Assembly: GCF_030378205.1 (NCBI RefSeq)
Contig: NZ_CP127385.1
Span: 5,124,001-5,188,000, forward strand
From: Bradyrhizobium sp. NP1
GTDB lineage: Bacteria; Pseudomonadota; Alphaproteobacteria; Rhizobiales; Xanthobacteraceae
Length of the DNA: 64,000 bases
Direction of reading: 5' to 3'
The position numbers were made by a program, and so were the translations under genes. The notes below the pieces were generated by a model that worked only from the letters and a program-made list of their open reading frames with translations, was not told where the DNA came from and did not search any database. Below, one piece after another: positions 1-7,876 of this stretch (positions are counted from its first letter, which is position 1; each line of letters begins with the position of its first letter).

Positions 1-165
1 CGACGGCTCTCCGAGCAGATGTCGGGACTGACCGAAGCGATCGAGGGCTTGCGGCAGTCTTTCGCCAGCGTGCGGGCCAGTGAGCCGGATCCGGCGCCCT
101 CGGCACGCAATGGTCGCTTCCGCGGCCATGCGGCACGGTCCAGGCGGGCGCGGTCCCGCGGCTAA
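1..165 (+). CDS. C-terminal end of an unidentified protein (partial)
   Basis: An open frame enters from the left edge and stops at TAA 163-165, giving the last 54 residues of a protein. The tail is hydrophilic: a short amphipathic helix-like stretch (EQMSGLTEAIEGLRQSF) followed by a Ser/Arg-rich basic end. No domain can be recognised from this fragment. The upstream part lies outside the window. Confidence 0.45.
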   Translation, partial: RRLSEQMSGLTEAIEGLRQSFASVRASEPDPAPSARNGRFRGHAARSRRARSRG

Positions 166-176
166 GGTGCCTCCCA

Positions 177-238
177 GTGGAGTGGATTTGACATTCGCTC
201 CCCATCCTGACCGCGAGCCGGCAAAGCGAATGTCAAAC
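177..238. repeat. Dispersed inverted repeat, copy 1 (GGATTTGACATTCGC...GCGAATGTC)
   Basis: The left arm GATTTGACATTCGC and the right arm GCGAATGTCAAAC are inverted around about 27 bp. A related copy lies at 4528-4603, beginning with the same AGTGGAG...GGATTTGAC left end. The element sits between genes and does not code. Its size and terminal inverted structure suggest a MITE-like or REP-like family. Confidence 0.6.
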
Positions 239-465
239 TAGCGCCCCTTGGCGACTGCCGAATAATTTCTTGTTTGAATGTGAACCGGCTCACACTTGAC
301 CGGAAGAAACCGGGGCACATTGGACCGCACCGGAAGGCGCGAGCCGATTTTAATTTCCGGGGCTGGCAAGGTCGTTGGCGGTATATTGCGTCAACGGCCT
401 TGTTTCTTTTTCAGCCCTGTTTGCTTCGGGTCTCGTGTTTTCCGAGACCGCCGGCCGCGATTCCG

Positions 466-1089
466 TCAACCGCAGACCTGCACCGGGCGCACCCGCCAGC
501 CATAGCTCGTCCGCACGCGCTGCCGCACCACATAGCAGCCGCCGCCATCGGCATAGTAGCTGTCGTCATAGGCATAGTCGGGATAGTCGTAATACGGGTA
601 GTAGTCGCCATAGAAGCCGCCGTCGCCGATGAAGAAGAACCGCCGGTGATGGCGGAAGCGGCCGTCAAAGCGGTGGTCAAAGCGACCGGCGAAATGCCGG
701 CCCGCAACAAAGCCGGCACCGCCAGCGATTGCCGCCGTGCGCAATCCCGGCCGGAACGCGCCGGTATTCATCCCGCCCGTGTGCCACGCGCCCATGCTGG
801 CCATGCCAGGCCGGGAGCCTCCGGCCATGGCCGGATGGAATCCACCGCCGCCGAACCCGCCGCCACGGAGACCGCCACCACCAAATCCGCCACCGCCAAA
901 GCCGTGGCCACCGCCGAAGCCACCGCCGAAGCCGTGGCCACCGCCACCACCGCCGCCATGGCCACCACCACCACCGCCGCCATGACCACCGCCGCCGCCG
1001 CCACCACCGCCGCGCGCCGCGGCGACATCAGGTGCCAACATTGAAAGGGCTGCAGTCGCCGCCAAGGCGATCATCATCTTGCGCAACAT
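466..1089 (-). CDS. Glycine-rich secreted protein
   Basis: A 207-residue protein with an N-terminal Sec-type signal peptide (basic start, then an Ala/Leu hydrophobic stretch ending near DVAAA). A long Gly/His low-complexity segment follows (roughly residues 28-100, runs of GGGGHGGG and GFGGG). The Tyr/Asp-rich C-terminal region ends in a conserved-looking QRVRTSYGWRVRPVQVCG segment with two cysteines. I chose the ATG at 1089 because AGGAG lies 7 nt upstream; an in-frame GTG at 1098 abuts the same AGGAG too closely. It is probably exported to the periplasm or cell surface. The biochemical role is unknown. The Gly-rich part creates open frames on every strand, which I treat as shadows. Confidence 0.75.
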   Translation of the reverse strand: MLRKMMIALAATAALSMLAPDVAAARGGGGGGGGGHGGGGGGGHGGGGGGGHGFGGGFGGGHGFGGGGFGGGGLRGGGFGGGGFHPAMAGGSRPGMASMGAWHTGGMNTGAFRPGLRTAAIAGGAGFVAGRHFAGRFDHRFDGRFRHHRRFFFIGDGGFYGDYYPYYDYPDYAYDDSYYADGGGCYVVRQRVRTSYGWRVRPVQVCG

Positions 1090-1220
1090 GTCTCGCACTC
1101 CTCATCCCAATTCCGAACAGGTTCGGAATGACCGCACTGAGCCAGGGCCATCAAAAGCTAGGACAGGATTCCGGCATGTGCACGAATTGTCGCGCTCACT
1201 TCTGCGCGACCCTGCGGCAT

Positions 1221-1700
1221 TCAGCAGCCGCGGCAGATGCTCTTCACCTTCCTGTCGATCGTCTTGTCTTCTTCCTCGATCGCAGCATCACCGTTTTTCT
1301 GCGGCCCGGTCACGTCCGTGCCGGGTGCCGCTCGGCCCGCCGACCCCGTGGTGACGCCGGGCTGGGCGTTGACCGCAGAGCCTGAGGATTGTGCGGTGCC
1401 CGCGCTGTTGGTGCCGGGCGCTGGCGGCGAATTATTCAGTTTGGCGGCATTGCCGGCGCCGCTCGGATCATTCGCCGAATTGTTGAGGCCGCCGGCATTG
1501 GCCGGGCCCGAGGGCACGCCGCTGACACCCGAGGTGCCGGCGACGGCCGAGCCGGCATTGGGTGAACCGACCGCGCTGCCGGTTCCTCCGGTCGGGCCGC
1601 TCGCGGCGACGCCCGCACCGCCGCTCTGGCCGGACGCGGCGAGGGGAATAGCCGACAGCGCTAGCGCCAACGTCGCCGCCATCACAGCGCATCTGAACAT
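1221..1700 (-). CDS. Secreted low-complexity protein with C-terminal ICRGC
   Basis: A 159-residue protein. The start at 1700 (MFRCAVMA) is supported by AAGGAG about 8 nt upstream; an in-frame ATG at 1718 would place this ribosome site inside the gene. Residues 1-24 form a signal peptide ending near LAASG. The body is Gly/Ala/Ser/Asn/Pro-rich and probably disordered. The last ~25 residues change character to acidic then basic (AIEEEDKTIDRKVKS) and end in ICRGC. The same five-residue end closes the FecR protein at 12693-13349. Function unknown. Confidence 0.65.
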   Translation of the reverse strand: MFRCAVMAATLALALSAIPLAASGQSGGAGVAASGPTGGTGSAVGSPNAGSAVAGTSGVSGVPSGPANAGGLNNSANDPSGAGNAAKLNNSPPAPGTNSAGTAQSSGSAVNAQPGVTTGSAGRAAPGTDVTGPQKNGDAAIEEEDKTIDRKVKSICRGC

Positions 1701-1846
1701 GGCAATCTCCTTTGCCACTCAACGGCTGCGCCGCGAGCCCGTTCCACCGGCAATGCGATGGGGGCCATGCCGGACGCAGGTTGCAGCATTTGGATCAATC
1801 AGCCGCTATTGTTCCCATCGCTTCACCAGGCTGGGAAAACCGCGCC

Positions 1847-2068
1847 ATGCGCAAACTGATCGCATTCGACGACGACACTTTCGACAAGCTCAAGCAACTC
1901 GCGCGCGACAGGATGGCGACGTTTCAGGAACTGGCCGACGAAGCCTTCGCCGATCTGCTGAAGAAGCACGGGATCCCGATCGACCTGCGCGATGCGCTGC
2001 GCAAGAGCGCGGCGCGCGCCAAGGAGCCGGCGCGGCCGGCCAAGGCGCGCAAATCGCGCGCCCGCTAG
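1847..2068 (+). CDS. Small ribbon-helix-helix-like protein
   Basis: A 73-residue protein beginning MRKLIAFDDDTFDKLKQLARD. The pattern (short basic strand, then a helix with DRMATFQELADEAFADLLKK) resembles a ribbon-helix-helix DNA-binding fold, and the C-terminus is Lys/Arg/Ala-rich. A longer upstream in-frame start at 1712 adds 45 residues without conserved character, so I prefer 1847. Its 3' end converges on the gamma carbonic anhydrase gene with 7 bp between them. The DNA target is unknown, and the fold assignment is inferred from the pattern only. Confidence 0.6.
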   Translation: MRKLIAFDDDTFDKLKQLARDRMATFQELADEAFADLLKKHGIPIDLRDALRKSAARAKEPARPAKARKSRAR

Positions 2069-2075
2069 GCGAGCC

Positions 2076-2606
2076 TCAGCCGATCTTCTTCAGGCCCTTT
2101 TTGTAGCGCGGGCCGTTCAACTGGTAGTAGCCCGCAGCGCTCCCCATCCGCTCCACCTGCGCCGGATCGAGCGTGCGGATGACACGGGCCGGCGCGCCGA
2201 TGATCAGGGCGTATTCCGGGAATTCCTTGCCCTCGGTGATGACGGAGCCCGCGCCCACGATGCTGCCGCGGCGGATGCGCGCGCCGTTCATCACGATCGA
2301 GCCCATCCCGATCAGCGCGCCCTCCTCCAGCGTGCAGCCGTGCAGGATGACGTTGTGGCCGATGGTGCAGTTCGTTCCGATCGTCAGGGGGAAGCCGATG
2401 TCGGTGTGGCAGGTCGCATTGTCCTGCACGTTGGCGCCCTCGCCGACCTCGATCCATTCATTGTCGCCACGCAGCACCGCGCCGAACCAGACGCTGGCCG
2501 CTTGCTTCAGGCGCACCTTGCCGATGACGGTCGCGCTGTCGGCGATGAAATAGTTGCCGTCGGCAGGAAGGTCGGGCGCCTGCCCATCAAGTTCGTAGAT
2601 CGCCAT
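2076..2606 (-). CDS. Gamma-carbonic-anhydrase-like hexapeptide-repeat protein
   Basis: A 176-residue left-handed beta-helix protein of the gamma-CA / PaaY / YrdA family, which is of the usual length. Hexapeptide turns run from about residue 20 to 135 (SATVIGKV, ASVWFGAVLRG, GTNCTIGHNVILHG, ALIGMGSIVMNGA, GSIVGAGSVI). The likely zinc-binding histidines are in CHTD and in GHNVILHG, and the GDN motif after the first turns is typical. A helical C-terminus packs on the helix in family members. Members bind Zn or Fe; many have weak or untested carbonic anhydrase activity, so the exact reaction is uncertain. It stands alone, convergent with the gene to its left. Confidence 0.88.
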   Translation of the reverse strand: MAIYELDGQAPDLPADGNYFIADSATVIGKVRLKQAASVWFGAVLRGDNEWIEVGEGANVQDNATCHTDIGFPLTIGTNCTIGHNVILHGCTLEEGALIGMGSIVMNGARIRRGSIVGAGSVITEGKEFPEYALIIGAPARVIRTLDPAQVERMGSAAGYYQLNGPRYKKGLKKIG

Positions 2607-2640
2607 GTCGGTGTCCTGAATTCGAAGCTCTCAGGGCCAC

Positions 2641-2735
2641 CTTATAGCGGTTTCGAGCGACGTGGATACCGGTTCGCGTCAAGAAATCGCGTCATGCGAG
2701 AAGCCGGAGCATCGGTTCTGATTCAACCGCAAGGC
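2641..2735. repeat. Dispersed intergenic repeat (TTCGAGCGA-GTGGATACCGG type)
   Basis: The segment contains TTATAGCGGTTTCGAGCGAC, GTGGATACCGGTTCGCGTC and a later GGTTCTGATTCAACC. This resembles a non-coding repeat seen many times in Bradyrhizobium-type genomes. It fills the gap upstream of the gamma carbonic anhydrase gene. The family assignment is from memory; only one copy is present in this window. Confidence 0.45.
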
Positions 2736-2802
2736 TCAAGCGAACTTCGAATTCCAAAGCGCATAACTCTCGACGCGCGGCGCTTCATGCGACGCGGCGG
2801 GA

Positions 2803-3135
2803 CTAGCCCGACAACAGCCCGGCGGCGCGCAGCGTCATCAGGAAGAAGGTGCCGGACATCAGGCTCCAGAAGCCGGCGATCACGGTCGCCATCATCACGA
2901 ACTCGAAGCGACGGCGCTCGATGCGCGCGCCACGCAGCGTGTTGCGCATGATGATGAAGGGCGCGGCAAAAACCAGAAACGGCACCGCGGCGAAGGCTCC
3001 CGGCGCAACGCCCTGCTGCAGCAATCCGAAACCTGCCGGACGGTGCGAGACCACCTGGTAGCCATTGGTCAAGGCGCCCGCGAGGGAAAATCCGATGCAC
3101 AGGCTGAACAGGGAATTGAAGACTTCCGGCGTCAT
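2803..3135 (-). CDS. Small integral membrane protein of unknown function
   Basis: A 110-residue protein with about three hydrophobic segments: residues 6-26 (LFSLCIGFSLAGALTNG), 45-60 (AAVPFLVFAAPFIIM) and 80-102 (MMATVIAGFWSLMSGTFFLM). A basic cytoplasmic loop (RNTLRGARIERRR) lies between the last two. I prefer the start MTPEVFN at 3135 to the one at 3177, whose extra 14 residues are polar and unremarkable. No catalytic motif is visible. The gene is flanked on one side by the dispersed repeat and on the other by a 245-bp gap. Confidence 0.6.
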   Translation of the reverse strand: MTPEVFNSLFSLCIGFSLAGALTNGYQVVSHRPAGFGLLQQGVAPGAFAAVPFLVFAAPFIIMRNTLRGARIERRRFEFVMMATVIAGFWSLMSGTFFLMTLRAAGLLSG

Positions 3136-3380
3136 CCGAGGTTCCGTTCTGCTTACGGGGACACCTCTGCTTCGCAAAATCGGCGGCCCGCCGCCACATC
3201 ATCCTTAAAGAAAGGTTAATGCCGCGCGCGCCGGCACGCGGCGTTCCATGCCGACGGTGCAGGGCTTTTTCGCCAAACGCCTCCCGGAACGAAGCGGCCG
3301 CATGGCATAGTCGCAGCTGATTCGAGCCCTCGCCTCCCCAATCACTGGACCGCCCCCCTACCGCCCCTTGGACCGCCTTC

Positions 3381-4085
3381 GTGACGGTGTTTTCGCTTCC
3401 CAGATCCGGCGCCCGCTTGTGGCACAAGAACAGCCACGCCATCCCGATCGCCGCCGCGGCCGTGATCGCGGCGCTCGCGCTCGCGCTCGTCACCTATCTG
3501 CTGTGGCCGACCTGGAGCACGGAAAGCGCCGGCGATCCGGGCCGGCTGCCGGTGAGCGTCGGAGGCACGCTCTTCAACGTGCCGCCAGGCGCGATCCGCA
3601 TGAGGGTGCAGCGGCATTCGGGGCCGCAGGAGCGCATCGATCTTTCCTTCGTCTACCCGTCGCTGGAGCCGCCCGAAGCGCCGAAGCACGTTACCGCCGA
3701 GACGGTGGAAGAAGGGCTGCCGCCGATCGACCGCCTGTTCCTGTCGATCGCGGCCCATCACGATTCACTCGCCCCCGACATGCGCGTGCGCACGATCTAT
3801 CCGCGCTATCTCGAGCAGAGTGCGGCGAGCGTCGATGACCGGCTCTCGATGCGCGCCTTTCGCGACAACTCGCCTTACGCCAGCGAAGACCTGCTCACGG
3901 CAAGCAGCCCGCCGCTCAGCGCGCGCTGCACGCGCGATGCGGCGACCCCCGGCATGTGCCTGAGCGAGCGCCGCATCGACGGCGCCGATCTCACCTTCCG
4001 CTTTCCACGAAGCTGGCTTGCGCAGTGGCGCGACGTCGCCGTCGCGATGGACCGCCTGGCCCTGCAACTGCACGGATCGAAATAG
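3381..4085 (+). CDS. Single-pass membrane-anchored protein of unknown function
   Basis: A 234-residue protein with one N-terminal membrane helix (about residues 21-42, IPIAAAAVIAALALALVTYLLW) and a periplasmic region. The exported part contains VGGTLFNVPPGAIRMRV and two cysteines (CTRDAATPGMC) that could form a disulfide. It ends with an amphipathic helix. No known catalytic motif is visible. It converges on the DUF3126-like gene, leaving 43 bp between the stops. Confidence 0.6.
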   Translation: MTVFSLPRSGARLWHKNSHAIPIAAAAVIAALALALVTYLLWPTWSTESAGDPGRLPVSVGGTLFNVPPGAIRMRVQRHSGPQERIDLSFVYPSLEPPEAPKHVTAETVEEGLPPIDRLFLSIAAHHDSLAPDMRVRTIYPRYLEQSAASVDDRLSMRAFRDNSPYASEDLLTASSPPLSARCTRDAATPGMCLSERRIDGADLTFRFPRSWLAQWRDVAVAMDRLALQLHGSK

Positions 4086-4128
4086 ACGCGGGCCACACCG
4101 GTCGCGGGCGATTACGCCTGAGCGTGCG

Positions 4129-4347
4129 CTAGCCCTGCTCGACCAGATCGTCCTCGAGGATCGCCATCTGGAACTGGAACGAGCGATCGTCATCCTCGTC
4201 ATCGACGAACAGCACGCCGATGAATTCCTCGCCGATGTAGACCTCGGCCGAGTCTTCCTTCTTCGGACGCGGCACCACGCGGATCTTGGGATTGCCAAAT
4301 ACCCGCTTGAGATAGGCGTCGAGTTTTCTGACTTCCTGAACGTCCAC
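4129..4347 (-). CDS. DUF3126-like small acidic protein (GTG start)
   Basis: A 72-residue protein beginning VDVQEVRKLDAYLKRVFGN and continuing with KIRVVPRPKKEDSAEVYIGE and FIGVLFVDDEDDDRSFQFQM, an alpha/beta pattern I recognise as the DUF3126 family of Alphaproteobacteria. The GTG at 4347 has GGAG about 8 nt upstream and matches where family members begin. The longer frame from 4458 adds a basic segment with no conserved character. The family has no established biochemical role. Confidence 0.72.
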   Translation of the reverse strand: MDVQEVRKLDAYLKRVFGNPKIRVVPRPKKEDSAEVYIGEEFIGVLFVDDEDDDRSFQFQMAILEDDLVEQG

Positions 4348-4527
4348 GGCAGGCTCCAATCGGCTCGAAGAATTTCGGTGGGGTTTTAGGACGAGACGAC
4401 GCCGACCGCCAGCGCAAATACGCGCGGCCGGCATGTGCCAGTGGTCCAATTCCAACATTCGCTCTCCACATAGGGAGGCACGTCTGCCAATGCCAGAACT
4501 AAAGGACCACTAGCAAGCTATTGATGC

Positions 4528-4603
4528 CAGTGGAGCTTTGGATTTGACGTCGCATAAGGGAATCGCGGCAAAACGGGCAGCGAACGTCAAATCCGCTCCA
4601 CTC
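4528..4603. repeat. Dispersed inverted repeat, copy 2
   Basis: The outer arms CAGTGGAGC...GGATTTGACGT and ACGTCAAATCC-GCTCCACT form an inverted repeat enclosing about 35 bp, so the RNA would fold as a long hairpin. It shares the GTGGAG-GGATTTGAC end with the copy at 177-238. It lies just downstream of cysE, where it could act as a transcript end. Confidence 0.65.
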
Positions 4604-4607
4604 GTGA

Positions 4608-5432
4608 TCACAGTCCGATCGCGTTGATCATCTGGTCCATGGTGCGCGAGGGCTCGGCGCAGCCGGCCTCGCCGATGATCTTGGCCGGCACGCCCGCGAC
4701 CGTGACATTATGCGGCACCGACTTCACCACCACCGAGCCCGCGGCGATGCGGGCGCAATAGCCGACCTCGATGTTGCCGAGGATCTTGGCGCCCGCGCCG
4801 ATCATCACGCCGTGGCGGATCTTCGGATGACGGTCCTCGTTCTCCTTGCCGGTGCCGCCGAGCGTGACGCCGTGCAGGATCGAGACGTCGTCGTCGATGA
4901 CGGCGGTCTCGCCGCAGACAAAGCCGGTCGCATGGTCGAGGAAGATGCCGCGGCCGATTCTGGCGGCCGGATTGATGTCGGTCTGGAACACTGCCGACGA
5001 GCGGCTCTGCAGGTAATAGGCGAAATCCTTGCGGCCCTTCTTGTAGAGCCAGTGCGCGAGCCGATGGGTCTGCAGCGCATGAAAGCCCTTGAAATAGAGC
5101 AAGGGGTCGATAAAGCGCGAGGTCGCGGGATCGCGGTCGTAGACCGCGACGAGATCGGCGCGGAAGGCGTTGCCGATATCGGGATCGTCGCGCAGCGCCT
5201 CGTCATAGGTCTGGCGGATCAGATCGCCCGAGATCGCGGAATGATCGAGGCGGTCGGCCAGGCGATGCACGATGGATTGCTCGAGCCGTTCGTGATGCAG
5301 CACGGTCGAGAAGATGAAGGTGGCAAGCTCCGGCTCGCGGTGGACGATGTCCTCCGCCTCGTTGCGCACGCGATCCCAAATCGGATCGAGCGCCGCCAGC
5401 TTGCCCTGCAAATGGGTCTGATGCATCGCCAT
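4608..5432 (-). CDS. cysE: Serine O-acetyltransferase
   Basis: A 274-residue cytoplasmic enzyme that makes O-acetylserine from serine and acetyl-CoA, the first step of cysteine synthesis. An N-terminal helical domain (about 1-145) is followed by a left-handed beta-helix (about 150-245). The catalytic histidines are expected in LDHATGFVCGETAV and ILHGVTLGGTG, and the acetyl-CoA site includes GAGAKILGN and GVPAK. Length matches the family. The C-terminus ends MDQMINAIGL, with the terminal Ile that can be bound by O-acetylserine sulfhydrylase in the cysteine synthase complex. The gene stands alone. Confidence 0.95.
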   Translation of the reverse strand: MAMHQTHLQGKLAALDPIWDRVRNEAEDIVHREPELATFIFSTVLHHERLEQSIVHRLADRLDHSAISGDLIRQTYDEALRDDPDIGNAFRADLVAVYDRDPATSRFIDPLLYFKGFHALQTHRLAHWLYKKGRKDFAYYLQSRSSAVFQTDINPAARIGRGIFLDHATGFVCGETAVIDDDVSILHGVTLGGTGKENEDRHPKIRHGVMIGAGAKILGNIEVGYCARIAAGSVVVKSVPHNVTVAGVPAKIIGEAGCAEPSRTMDQMINAIGL

Positions 5433-5769
5433 GGTCGCTCTCGCAAAATTGGCTGTCCAGATGAACTCTGTCGGTCACCTTATACCATGGCGCCCCGACA
5501 GTGTCGCAACACCCATCCCGCAAAGGTGAACGGCACCCCGCGCCGGGAGGCGCCAGGTGCACGGAAATCGGCCCGCTTGGCATGCGCGCCGAAACCGTCC
5601 TTTCCGGGACGTCGGTTGAACGTGGTCAGCGGTTGCCGGAAAATCAAGCCGGGCAAGCCCGACTATTGGCCGATTTCGACCCAGCCGCGATTGTGGCCAT
5701 GGTGCCGAAAAAGGAGAAAACGGCATCACCACGCAAGTCCTGAGCGGCAGCGGCATCGAAGGCCGCTCG
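5433..5769. other. Intergenic region between divergent genes
   Basis: About 340 bp separating cysE and the membrane protein gene, which diverge, so it should hold both promoters. AAGGAG at about 5711 precedes an in-frame ATC codon at 5725 that lines up with the downstream gene, so that gene may start a little upstream of 5770. I see no RNA gene or repeat here. Confidence 0.4.
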
Positions 5770-7098
5770 GTGCGCATCGCCGCGCTCGTCCTCCCCTTCA
5801 TCCTGATCGCGCCTGCCCTGTGGAACGGCTACCCGCTGCTCCAGTGGGATACCGGCGGCTACCTGGCACGCTGGTACGAGGGCTATCTCGTGCCGAGCCG
5901 CTCGACGGTGTTCGGCCTCTACCTCCATTACGGCGAGCATTCGAGCTTCTGGATCAACCTGGCGTTCCAGGCGCTGGCGACGCTGTCGATCCTGCAACTG
6001 ACGCTGCGCGCGCTCGGCATGCCCCAATTGTTTCGGCTGGTGGCGATCGGCCTGCTGCTCTCGCTCACCACCGCGCTGCCATGGCTCGCCAGCCTGCTGC
6101 TGACCGACATCTTCTCAGGCCTGTCGGTGCTCGCGCTGTTTCTGCTCGTGCTGCATGGCCGGCAGCTCTCGACGCCCGAGAAGATCCTTCTCTTTGCCTT
6201 CACCGCCTTTGCCGCGGCCACCCACAGCGCCACGCTCGGCGTGCTGTTCGGGCTGTGCGCGATCGCCTGGATGGCGCGCCCCTTGCTGCGGCCGCGGATC
6301 GCGCTCTCCGGCCTCGTGCAGGGCAGCCTGACGATCGTGGCAGCCGCTGCCATGCTGCTGGCCGCGAATTTCGCGCTGTCCGGGCAATTGGCCTGGACGC
6401 CGGGGGGCACCGGCGTCGCCTTCGGCCGCATGCTGCAGGATGGCATCGTCGCGCGCTACCTGCGCGATCATTGCGGCACGATTCCACTCAAGCTCTGCCC
6501 CTATCGCGACCAGCTTCCACCCTCCGCCGACGACTTCCTCTGGGGCAACAGCATGTTCAACACGCTCGGCCGCTTCCAGGGTCTCAACGACGAGATGGGC
6601 TTCATCGTCACCCATTCGCTCGCCGACTATCCGCTCTGGCAGGCGCAAGCCGCGCTCTCCGCCACCGCGCAGCAACTGGTGCATGTCGCGACCGGCGAAG
6701 GCACCAACGGCTGGATCCCGCATACCTATGGGATCATCGAGCGCTACATCCCCTCGGAGCTCGCGCCGATGCGCGCGGCGCGCCAGCAGCATTGGGACAT
6801 CGATTTCGGCGCGATCAACCGCGTCCACGTGCCGGTGGCCCTCACCTCGATGCTGCTCGTCGTTGCGATGCTCGGCCGCGCCTTGTTGCGGCGGCGGCTG
6901 GACCCTCTCACCTTGCTGGCTGCGACCGTGGCGTTCGCCCTCCTCGGCAATGCCTTGATCTGCGGCGTGATCTCGGGGCCGCACGACCGCTATGGCGCGC
7001 GCCTGGTGTGGCTTGCGACCTTCACGGTGCTGATCGCGCTGGCGCGGTACCTTGGCGAGGAGGCCGCGGAAGAGGATTTTTCACGCCACCCGGCGTGA
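5770..7098 (+). CDS. Polytopic inner-membrane protein of unknown function
   Basis: A protein of about 442 residues with roughly ten hydrophobic segments, the first being IAALVLPFILIAPALW. A periplasmic-looking region between the early helices (LLQWDTGGYLARWYEGYLVPSRS) recalls the Asp-containing first loop of GT-C glycosyltransferases or PMT-like enzymes, but this is only a resemblance. A second soluble loop near residues 215-330 contains several cysteines. The GTG at 5770 is used here; the frame is open further upstream, where AAGGAG precedes a possible non-canonical start. The 3' end overlaps the convergent hydrolase gene by 18 bp. Confidence 0.6.
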   Translation: MRIAALVLPFILIAPALWNGYPLLQWDTGGYLARWYEGYLVPSRSTVFGLYLHYGEHSSFWINLAFQALATLSILQLTLRALGMPQLFRLVAIGLLLSLTTALPWLASLLLTDIFSGLSVLALFLLVLHGRQLSTPEKILLFAFTAFAAATHSATLGVLFGLCAIAWMARPLLRPRIALSGLVQGSLTIVAAAAMLLAANFALSGQLAWTPGGTGVAFGRMLQDGIVARYLRDHCGTIPLKLCPYRDQLPPSADDFLWGNSMFNTLGRFQGLNDEMGFIVTHSLADYPLWQAQAALSATAQQLVHVATGEGTNGWIPHTYGIIERYIPSELAPMRAARQQHWDIDFGAINRVHVPVALTSMLLVVAMLGRALLRRRLDPLTLLAATVAFALLGNALICGVISGPHDRYGARLVWLATFTVLIALARYLGEEAAEEDFSRHPA

Positions 7099-7836
7099 CA
7101 GGAAGTCGAGCACGCCGGTCTTGTAGACCTTGTCGCCGACCGCGCGCATGTGGTCGCGGTTGGGAATGTCGAGCACCTCGGCGCCGGGGATGATTTTTCC
7201 GAGCGCCGGCGCCGAGCCCGCGATCTCGTCCTTGGTGCCGACCGCGATCAACACCGGCACGGCGATCCGAGCTGCCTCCTCGCGGCTCATCAATCCGCGC
7301 GAGCCGCGCAGACAGGCGGCGAGCGCGCGCCGGTCGGAACGGGTCTGGTCGGCAAAGGCGCGGAACGTCCGGCCGACGGGATCGGTCACGTCGTCGAGCG
7401 ACGGGGCCTCCAGCGCCTCGGCGACGTTCTCGCCGGGGCCGCCGCCCTCGATCAGGCCGATGCCGATGCCGCCGAGGATCGCTTTGCGCAGCCGCTGCGG
7501 CTCATGCAGGCCGAGCCAGGCCGCGATCCGCCCGCCCAGCGAATAGCCCATGATATCGGCGCGCGCGATGCCGAGGTGATCCATCAGTGCGGTGACGTCG
7601 CCTGCCATGACGGGAATCGAATATTGCGCGGGATCGGTCAGCTTGGCGGAATCGCCGTGGCCGCGATTGTCGAGCGCGACGACGCGCCGGCCATTGTTCT
7701 TCAGCTCCGAGACCCAGCCGGGGTAGACCCAGTTGACGTTCTTGGTCGAGGCAAAGCCGTGCACCAGCACGATCGGCTCGCCCTCGCCTTCGTCGAGATA
7801 GGCGATCTCGACAGCGCCGTTGTTGAAGCTCGGCAT
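7081..7836 (-). CDS. Alpha/beta hydrolase
   Basis: A 251-residue alpha/beta-hydrolase. The oxyanion-hole motif is VHGFAST, the nucleophile elbow GYSLGG (Ser about 98), the probable acid Asp in GTKDE and the catalytic His in IPNRDH near the C-terminus. The N-terminal FNNGAVEIAYLDEG and DNRGHGDS are typical of this superfamily. I chose the ATG at 7836 because GGAAGG lies just upstream. The gene starts 40 bp after the end of the unknown membrane protein gene on the same strand, so the two probably form an operon. Substrate unknown. Confidence 0.85.
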   Translation of the reverse strand: MPSFNNGAVEIAYLDEGEGEPIVLVHGFASTKNVNWVYPGWVSELKNNGRRVVALDNRGHGDSAKLTDPAQYSIPVMAGDVTALMDHLGIARADIMGYSLGGRIAAWLGLHEPQRLRKAILGGIGIGLIEGGGPGENVAEALEAPSLDDVTDPVGRTFRAFADQTRSDRRALAACLRGSRGLMSREEAARIAVPVLIAVGTKDEIAGSAPALGKIIPGAEVLDIPNRDHMRAVGDKVYKTGVLDFLSRRVA

Positions 7837-7876
7837 CGGCCTTCCGTTGCTTGAGGGGGATTCTTGGAACGCGAAT

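Noticed and set aside
729..1385. Open frames on both strands around the Gly-rich gene, including a Pro-rich one
   Set aside because: They are mirror images of the GGN repeats; only the minus-strand frame has a signal peptide and ribosome site.
4710..7193. A plus-strand frame of over 800 codons across cysE and the membrane protein gene
   Set aside because: It spans an antisense gene, an intergenic gap and another gene in the wrong frame, with no recognisable domain.
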